Shown here piece after piece: positions 6,094-9,123 of a stretch of DNA of 9,123 nucleotides (the stretch's first letter is position 1; each line of letters begins with the position of its first letter). The position numbers and the translations under genes were made by a program. The notes below the pieces were generated by a model. It made no database searches. It was not told the origin of the DNA and was given only the letters and a program-made list of their open reading frames with translations. This DNA comes from Promethearchaeota archaeon. Its GTDB lineage: Archaea; Asgardarchaeota; Lokiarchaeia; Sigynarchaeales; SOKP01. Where the stretch lies: positions 1 to 9,123 of the forward strand of contig JAGXNZ010000209.1 in NCBI GenBank assembly GCA_019894655.1, in the 5' to 3' direction.

Positions 6094-6308
6094 TAGAGAT
6101 TCCACTATTGAATAGGGATATTTAATTTGGTGAGTTTCAAAAGGTTTAAGTTTCATTTTAAGAAGATTTTAGATTTGTTTAGACTTAGTCTGCTTTTTAA
6201 ATTAAATGAAATGTAATTTTAGAAGGTTTAATAGGTAAATCGTAAATTTATTTTTAAAATTTAAGGAAAAATTAAATAAATGATTCAACTATAAACAATC
6301 ACAAAGGA

Positions 6309-6316
6309 TTTAAACT
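6309..6316 (+). promoter_or_regulatory. TATA box of the Lrp-like regulator, implying a leaderless transcript
   Basis: TTTAAACT is centred about 26 bp before the ATG at 6338, the normal TATA-to-start-site distance in archaea. It is preceded by purine-rich AAAGGA (BRE-like). No SD lies before the ATG, which fits leaderless translation. Confidence 0.4.
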
Positions 6317-6337
6317 AAATTTTCAACAAATTAAATT

Positions 6338-6901
6338 ATGCAGTTTGATAATGTAGATAAACAAATCGTTGCTGCACTCTTTAAAAGTGGTCGAGAGAGT
6401 TTAACTAATTTAAAAGATATTATCTTCAAAAAAGACGATGAAACTATGAGCCACACAGGAATTGCTAAGAGAATTGCAAAGTTAGAAGACAGCGGTATTC
6501 TAAAGGTTCAAGGTAATATCAATATTAACGAAGTTAATTATAAAACACTGTTTATACTCATGGAATGGGGTAATTATGAGGAGATAAAAAGTATTATTAG
6601 TTCCTATTCTGAATGTCCAAGAGTCTTTTTGCTAGCACAAGTCACTGGACAATATAATTTAATAATGGGAGTTATAGGACAGAATTTGGAAGTACTACAT
6701 AGATATATAAATCATTGTGGTCCAACCAATAAGAAAGGTTTATTACATTCCGCATTAATTTTCGGTTCGGATTTTATCAGACCAAAATATCTTCCCCTCA
6801 ATCTTTTTAGCAACGAAAGTAATGAGCACAATTGTGGTAATATTTGCACTGACTGTGAAGCCTATCTTGACGGAAAATGCGATGGATGTGGTAACTTTTA
6901 A
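6338..6901 (+). CDS. Lrp/AsnC-like transcriptional regulator with a five-cysteine C-terminal tail
   Basis: 187 residues. The N-terminal winged-helix region opens with DNVDKQIVAALFKSGRESLTNL and contains a recognition-helix-like SHTGIAKRIAKLEDSGIL (38-55), the classic Lrp/AsnC layout. The central part (about 68-150) matches the alternating strand and helix pattern of the RAM ligand-binding domain, including QVTGQYNLIMGV. The usual family length is about 150. Here a tail adds C166-x3-C170-x2-C173-x7-C181-x2-C184. The string CG-x-x-C-x-x-C-x-x-Y-x4-C-x-G-C resembles the metal-binding cysteine segments of DUF3795-type proteins. A metal or redox sensor is inferred. It stands alone, with gene-free DNA on both sides. 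Its targets are not known; the repeat-rich stretch just downstream is a candidate. Confidence 0.8.
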   Translation: MQFDNVDKQIVAALFKSGRESLTNLKDIIFKKDDETMSHTGIAKRIAKLEDSGILKVQGNININEVNYKTLFILMEWGNYEEIKSIISSYSECPRVFLLAQVTGQYNLIMGVIGQNLEVLHRYINHCGPTNKKGLLHSALIFGSDFIRPKYLPLNLFSNESNEHNCGNICTDCEAYLDGKCDGCGNF

Positions 6902-7032
6902 CTTAAACCTCAATAATTAATTTTCATTCTTGAAAAGTTCTACACTATAGAAAACTAGTTATTCGACATTTATTAATTTTCAAGAGATATCAGAAAAAGG
7001 CAGAGTTAATAATTACTAATTGTATAGAATAC

Positions 7033-7113
7033 CTAAAATTGTTGTATAAAGTAAGCAAATTTTGTAAGATGTGATATTATTTTTGATAACTTATTATTAT
7101 ACGACAATTTTGT
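7033..7113. repeat. Inverted repeat, about 15 bp arms, about 47-nt loop
   Basis: AAAATTGTTGTAT at 7035-7047 is matched by ATACGACAATTTT at 7099-7111, giving a 13-bp stem with one G-T wobble. The stem is extended inward by two A-T pairs. It could be a structured RNA in the regulator's 3' region, a regulator site, or a remnant of a very small mobile element. Confidence 0.45.
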
Positions 7114-7171
7114 ATGCTATAATTTTAAACTATAACTTGAAAATTATTTAAGATTGAAACAAACAATGAAT

Positions 7172-7193
7172 AGCTGGTTTAAATTAACCAGTT
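7172..7193. repeat. Short hairpin / inverted repeat
   Basis: CTGGTT, a 6-nt spacer TAAATT, and AACCAG form perfect arms. One G-T and one A-T pair extend the stem to 8 bp. No T-run follows, so it is not a typical terminator. It lies about 70 bp upstream of the TATA box at 7265. Confidence 0.45.
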
Positions 7194-7264
7194 TCCATAA
7201 ATATTAAAAACTAGTTAGTTTTCAAGTAAATAACTAAAAATTCTGAGCAATTTTTAGATTTAAC

Positions 7265-7272
7265 TTTAAATA
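7265..7272 (+). promoter_or_regulatory. TATA box of the exported protein gene
   Basis: TTTAAATA matches the archaeal TATA consensus exactly. Transcription would begin near 7295, giving a leader of roughly 15 nt before the TTG at 7310. Confidence 0.5.
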
Positions 7273-7309
7273 GAAACTAAAAAAAACTAAATAAAATAAG
7301 GCATTTATT

Positions 7310-7978
7310 TTGAAAAAAACAAAACTTCTTTCGCTAACAATTTTTTTAACCTTACTTGTGGGAATTACAGGTGCGACAATGGGATATCAAGAATATTTTA
7401 GTAAGTGGATTGAAGGAGGAACTCATGGGGGATGTCATGGTGGAGCAAATACTAGTGAGAGTGTAATGGGAAATTTGGTATTATCTATTAATGTAACAGG
7501 AGATTTATCCCCATTACAACATTTTACCTTAGAGGTAGATATCCTCAACTTTACAGAAGCTAATCTAGATCCATACGGCGGTAAAGTCACTGTAGGTGTT
7601 CCCGGGCATCAAGGTGATAACGGGTTATTTACATCTTCCCTCGCTTCCCAAACATTGAATAGAGGAGAATCTGTTAATATTTATGGATCATATAACCCTG
7701 GTGATAATGATAATAAATTTGATCTTGTTGCACCTAGTAAGGCGGGAAATTATACTCTTGTAGCTCTTGCGATAGCAGGGATGAATCATACAGATGTATC
7801 CGCATACAATCTTACTTATGTCCAAGATTCAATTCAAATAATTGTTGTCGGTTCTACTCCTACAGATGCAGGAACAATTCCGGGAGTTAATTTAACAATC
7901 ATTATTGGTAGCATTGCAGCGGTATCAGCAAGTTTAATCTTTATAATAAGAAAGCGAACGAAAAAACGTGGATTGTAA
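7310..7978 (+). CDS. Exported membrane-anchored protein with a Reeler/choice-of-anchor-like domain and an HGGCH motif
   Basis: 222 residues from a TTG start. There is a signal peptide (MKKTK followed by a hydrophobic stretch to about residue 24), a beta-rich ectodomain (about 55-180), a hydrophobic segment at 194-213 and a basic tail RKRTKKRGL, so the bulk faces outward. Seven N-x-S/T sequons (N47, N61, N80, N147, N159, N167, N194) suit an archaeal surface glycoprotein. Just after the signal peptide is GGTHGGCHGG (36-45). Bacterial Reeler/choice-of-anchor proteins often have C-x-x-C-H-G-G at this point. Here the first Cys is His39, leaving H-G-G-C42-H43, which could hold heme through one thioether or bind another metal. 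The nearby ccmC-D-E genes make a heme role plausible. No enzyme domain is recognised. A 12-T run 25 nt after the stop ends the unit. Confidence 0.7.
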   Translation: MKKTKLLSLTIFLTLLVGITGATMGYQEYFSKWIEGGTHGGCHGGANTSESVMGNLVLSINVTGDLSPLQHFTLEVDILNFTEANLDPYGGKVTVGVPGHQGDNGLFTSSLASQTLNRGESVNIYGSYNPGDNDNKFDLVAPSKAGNYTLVALAIAGMNHTDVSAYNLTYVQDSIQIIVVGSTPTDAGTIPGVNLTIIIGSIAAVSASLIFIIRKRTKKRGL

Positions 7979-8003
7979 GCACATAATCTTAAACTTAATT
8001 TTA

Positions 8004-8015
8004 TTTTTTTTTTTT
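8004..8015 (+). terminator. Oligo-T terminator
   Basis: A run of 12 T begins 25 nt after the stop of the exported-protein gene, with no hairpin needed. Archaeal RNA polymerase terminates on such T-tracts. It separates this gene from the ccm genes. Confidence 0.5.
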
Positions 8016-8125
8016 AAAATTTAAAAGGAAAGAGGACAAAAAAATCATTAAATTATAAGAAAAAATTTTAATAACGAGGTTTAAGTACTTTTAAATAAAT
8101 CTGTATGATAAAATTATACGCTGTG

Positions 8126-8133
8126 TTTTATAT
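8126..8133 (+). promoter_or_regulatory. Possible TATA box of the ccm operon
   Basis: TTTTATAT would place transcription start near 8155, about 57 nt before the ccmC start. An exact TTTAAATA at 8090-8097 is an alternative with a longer leader. The two cannot be ranked from sequence. Confidence 0.3.
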
Positions 8134-8197
8134 TTAATTGAATTTTAAAAAATAATTTGTCTTTTAGTTTGAATTAAAAATTATATCATGTAAAAAT

Positions 8198-8202
8198 GAG
8201 GT
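8198..8202 (+). promoter_or_regulatory. Shine-Dalgarno of ccmC
   Basis: GAGGT lies 9 nt before the TTG at 8212 and supports the TTG start. No ATG occurs near the beginning of this frame. Confidence 0.45.
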
Positions 8203-8211
8203 TTTTCAATA

Positions 8212-8919
8212 TTGATTCGTAAGTTTAAAAAGAACCATTATATTCTGATAATATCTTTGTCATTACTTATAATAAATTTATTCTTGATTTTTGGTTTGGC
8301 ATCGTTTGAAAGGGTTGTATATATAATCTTTTTTTATCACGTATCAGCTGCTTGGTTATCTTACTTTTCTTTTGGTGTCAGCCTGGTAGGTCACCTCTTA
8401 TATCTTAAACAAAAAAAGATGAACTGGAGTAATTTAGGAAAAAATAGCATAATCGTTGGAGTTTTTTTTGTTGCTTTTACATTAATAACAGGATCACTGT
8501 GGTTTAATGCAACTTCTGGCGCATATAATAATATCTACTGGCAATGGAGTGATGCGAGACAGACTACGACACTAATATTACTCCTCTCCTATATCGCATA
8601 TTTAATATTTAGAAACTTTATTGAAGATAGGGAGAAAAAAGCCAAACTTTCTGCGATTTTAGGAATCGTATTTTTTCCGACTGTCCCTTTAAGTTATTTT
8701 TCAGCAATTATTTTCACAAGTCTGCATCCCCTTATAAATCCAAACCCCAGCGAACCTGGACACATATACTGGGATTCCATTAAACTTTTTATTCTATTTT
8801 TTAACCTAATCGCTATAACTCTTCTATTTGTCTACTTGATTCGCGAATTGAAGGAGTTAGATATAGCGAAAGAAAAGTTACAAGAAATTTTATATATAAA
8901 AATGGAGGAAGGAAGATGA
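8212..8919 (+). CDS. ccmC: CcmC-like heme handling protein of System I cytochrome c maturation
   Basis: A 235-residue integral membrane protein, the usual CcmC length, with six hydrophobic segments (roughly 9-30, 36-64, 78-97, 116-134, 146-170 and 189-210). CcmC binds heme on the outer face of the membrane and loads it onto the chaperone CcmE. The conserved tryptophan-rich motif is present as I-Y-W110-Q-W112-S-D114-A-R116-Q-T, close to the family W-x-W-D-x-R-x-T. The two heme-ligand histidines correspond to H43 in FFYHVSAAWLSY and H172 in SLHPLINP. It begins with TTG and overlaps the next gene by an ATGA (stop TGA 8917-8919), so TGA is a genuine stop here. The ABC subunits CcmA/B are not upstream. 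The CcsA/ResC family shares the WWD motif, but the size and neighbours favour CcmC. Confidence 0.85.
   Translation: MIRKFKKNHYILIISLSLLIINLFLIFGLASFERVVYIIFFYHVSAAWLSYFSFGVSLVGHLLYLKQKKMNWSNLGKNSIIVGVFFVAFTLITGSLWFNATSGAYNNIYWQWSDARQTTTLILLLSYIAYLIFRNFIEDREKKAKLSAILGIVFFPTVPLSYFSAIIFTSLHPLINPNPSEPGHIYWDSIKLFILFFNLIAITLLFVYLIRELKELDIAKEKLQEILYIKMEEGR
8904..8908 (+). promoter_or_regulatory. Shine-Dalgarno of the ccmD-like gene
   Basis: GGAGG within the end of ccmC lies 7 nt before the ATG at 8916. It is the strongest SD in the right half and supports this very short gene as real. Confidence 0.6.
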
Positions 8920-9059
8920 GCGAATTAACCTTAGATATAACCACGATAAGTATAAGCTACGCATTATTTTGGTTAGTTATTATAATTCTAATTTTGTATC
9001 CTAAATTATCAAAAAGAAAGGTCGAAAGAAGGCTTAATAGATTAAATCAAAATAAGTAA
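8916..9059 (+). CDS. ccmD: Small CcmD-like membrane protein (47 aa)
   Basis: A 47-residue product with a short polar N-terminus, one transmembrane helix (about 14-28, SYALFWLVIIILILY) and a strongly basic tail (KLSKRKVERRLNRLNQNK). CcmD proteins are small single-helix peptides with a basic cytoplasmic tail, encoded directly after ccmC, that help release holo-CcmE from CcmC. Size, topology, ATGA overlap with ccmC and strong SD all agree. The family has little sequence conservation, so the assignment rests on position and layout. Confidence 0.6.
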   Translation: MSELTLDITTISISYALFWLVIIILILYPKLSKRKVERRLNRLNQNK

Positions 9060-9071
9060 TCAGTGTTAAAT

Positions 9072-9123
9072 TTGAAAAGATCGCGTATAATTGCAGGTTT
9101 AGGGATCATTGGAGCCATCAGTA
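9072..9123 (+). CDS. ccmE: CcmE-like heme chaperone, N-terminal fragment
   Basis: Seventeen codons are visible from TTG at 9072: a short basic start (M-K-R-S-R) followed by the beginning of a hydrophobic helix (IIAGLGIIGAIS), running off the right edge. CcmE has exactly this start, a basic residue cluster and one N-terminal membrane anchor, and its gene normally follows ccmC-ccmD. An in-frame GTG at 9063 would add three residues. Neither start has an SD. The identity is inferred mainly from gene order; the heme-binding His is outside the window. Confidence 0.5.
   Translation, partial: MKRSRIIAGLGIIGAIS

Larger units (their letters stand above)
6902..7309. other. Gene-free repeat-rich intergenic region
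   Basis: This 408-bp very AT-rich stretch has no credible ORF. It contains four copies of the octamer CTTGAAAA in alternating orientation (6929-6936 plus, 6977-6984 minus, 7136-7143 plus, 7219-7226 minus). The decamer AAAACTAGTT occurs twice (6951-6960, 7207-7216). There is also a long inverted repeat (7035-7111), a short hairpin (7172-7193), and a TATA box at 7265-7272 for the next gene. All the repeats lie upstream of that TATA box, so they act on DNA or belong to the 3' end of the regulator transcript, not to the leader of the next gene. Confidence 0.5.

Noticed and set aside
7172..7193. The CTGGTT/AACCAG hairpin as a transcription terminator
   Set aside because: No T-run follows and archaeal termination does not normally need a hairpin; it also lies about 270 nt after the upstream gene.
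6902..7309. CRISPR array or tRNA gene in the gene-free stretch
   Set aside because: The repeats are only 8-10 bp with irregular spacing, and no cloverleaf or T-loop motif (GGTTCRANTCC) is present.
113..8919. Genetic code change with TGA read as Trp or Gly
   Set aside because: TGA is used as the stop of ccmC with a tidy ATGA overlap, Trp is encoded by TGG throughout, and TGA appears internally only at three Cys-equivalent positions.

Overview
The window looks like DNA from an anaerobic archaeon, most likely of the Asgard group (Lokiarchaeia or relatives). The evidence is indirect. The DNA is AT-rich. Promoters are of the TATA type with at least one apparently leaderless gene, TTG starts are frequent, and there are archaeal-style HdrA and VhuD/MvhD proteins and a glycosylation-rich exported protein. 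Three in-frame TGA codons sit exactly where cysteines are expected, the signature of archaeal selenoproteins. Selenocysteine (Sec) is known in archaea mainly from Methanococcales, Methanopyrus and Asgard lineages. No 16S or other phylogenetic marker is present, so the assignment is an inference.

Left block (1-2144, minus strand): a two-gene electron-bifurcation operon. hdrA (177-2144) looks at first like two ORFs plus an untranslated start. Reading through two TGA codons (2076-2078 and 1527-1529) restores one continuous 655-residue HdrA starting at a TTG with its own Shine-Dalgarno (SD) sequence. Both TGAs replace conserved cysteines. It is followed 13 bp later by the start of vhuD (1-163, cut by the window edge), which carries a third TGA in the C-x-x-U position. 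TGA is a normal stop for ccmC in the same window, so this is recoding and not a changed genetic code. No convincing SECIS element is visible; it is expected beyond the left edge.

Between blocks (2145-2568): an AT-rich divergent promoter region with a hairpin in front of hdrA, a perfect 10-bp inverted repeat and a 10-bp direct repeat.

Sulfur-transfer block (2569-5016): a ThiF/MoeB-type E1 enzyme, a TusA-type sulfur carrier (overlapping genes) and a PP-loop tRNA-thiolase-like protein with a C-terminal NFACT-R-like domain, in one plus-strand operon. A convergent gene encodes a MoaD/ThiS-type protein ending in Gly-Gly. Together they form most of a sulfur relay: activation, carrier, transfer and a probable RNA target.

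Middle (5017-6901): a solitary NMT1/SsuA-type substrate-binding-like protein that apparently starts at ATT and lacks a signal peptide. After it comes an Lrp/AsnC-like regulator with a five-cysteine tail. 6902-7309 is a gene-free stretch with several inverted repeats and a canonical TATA box at its right end.

Right block (7310-9123): an exported, C-terminally anchored glycoprotein-like protein of the Reeler/choice-of-anchor kind with a heme-like HGGCH motif, then ccmC, a 47-aa ccmD-like gene and the start of a ccmE-like gene. This suggests System I cytochrome c maturation next to a possible unusual c-type client.
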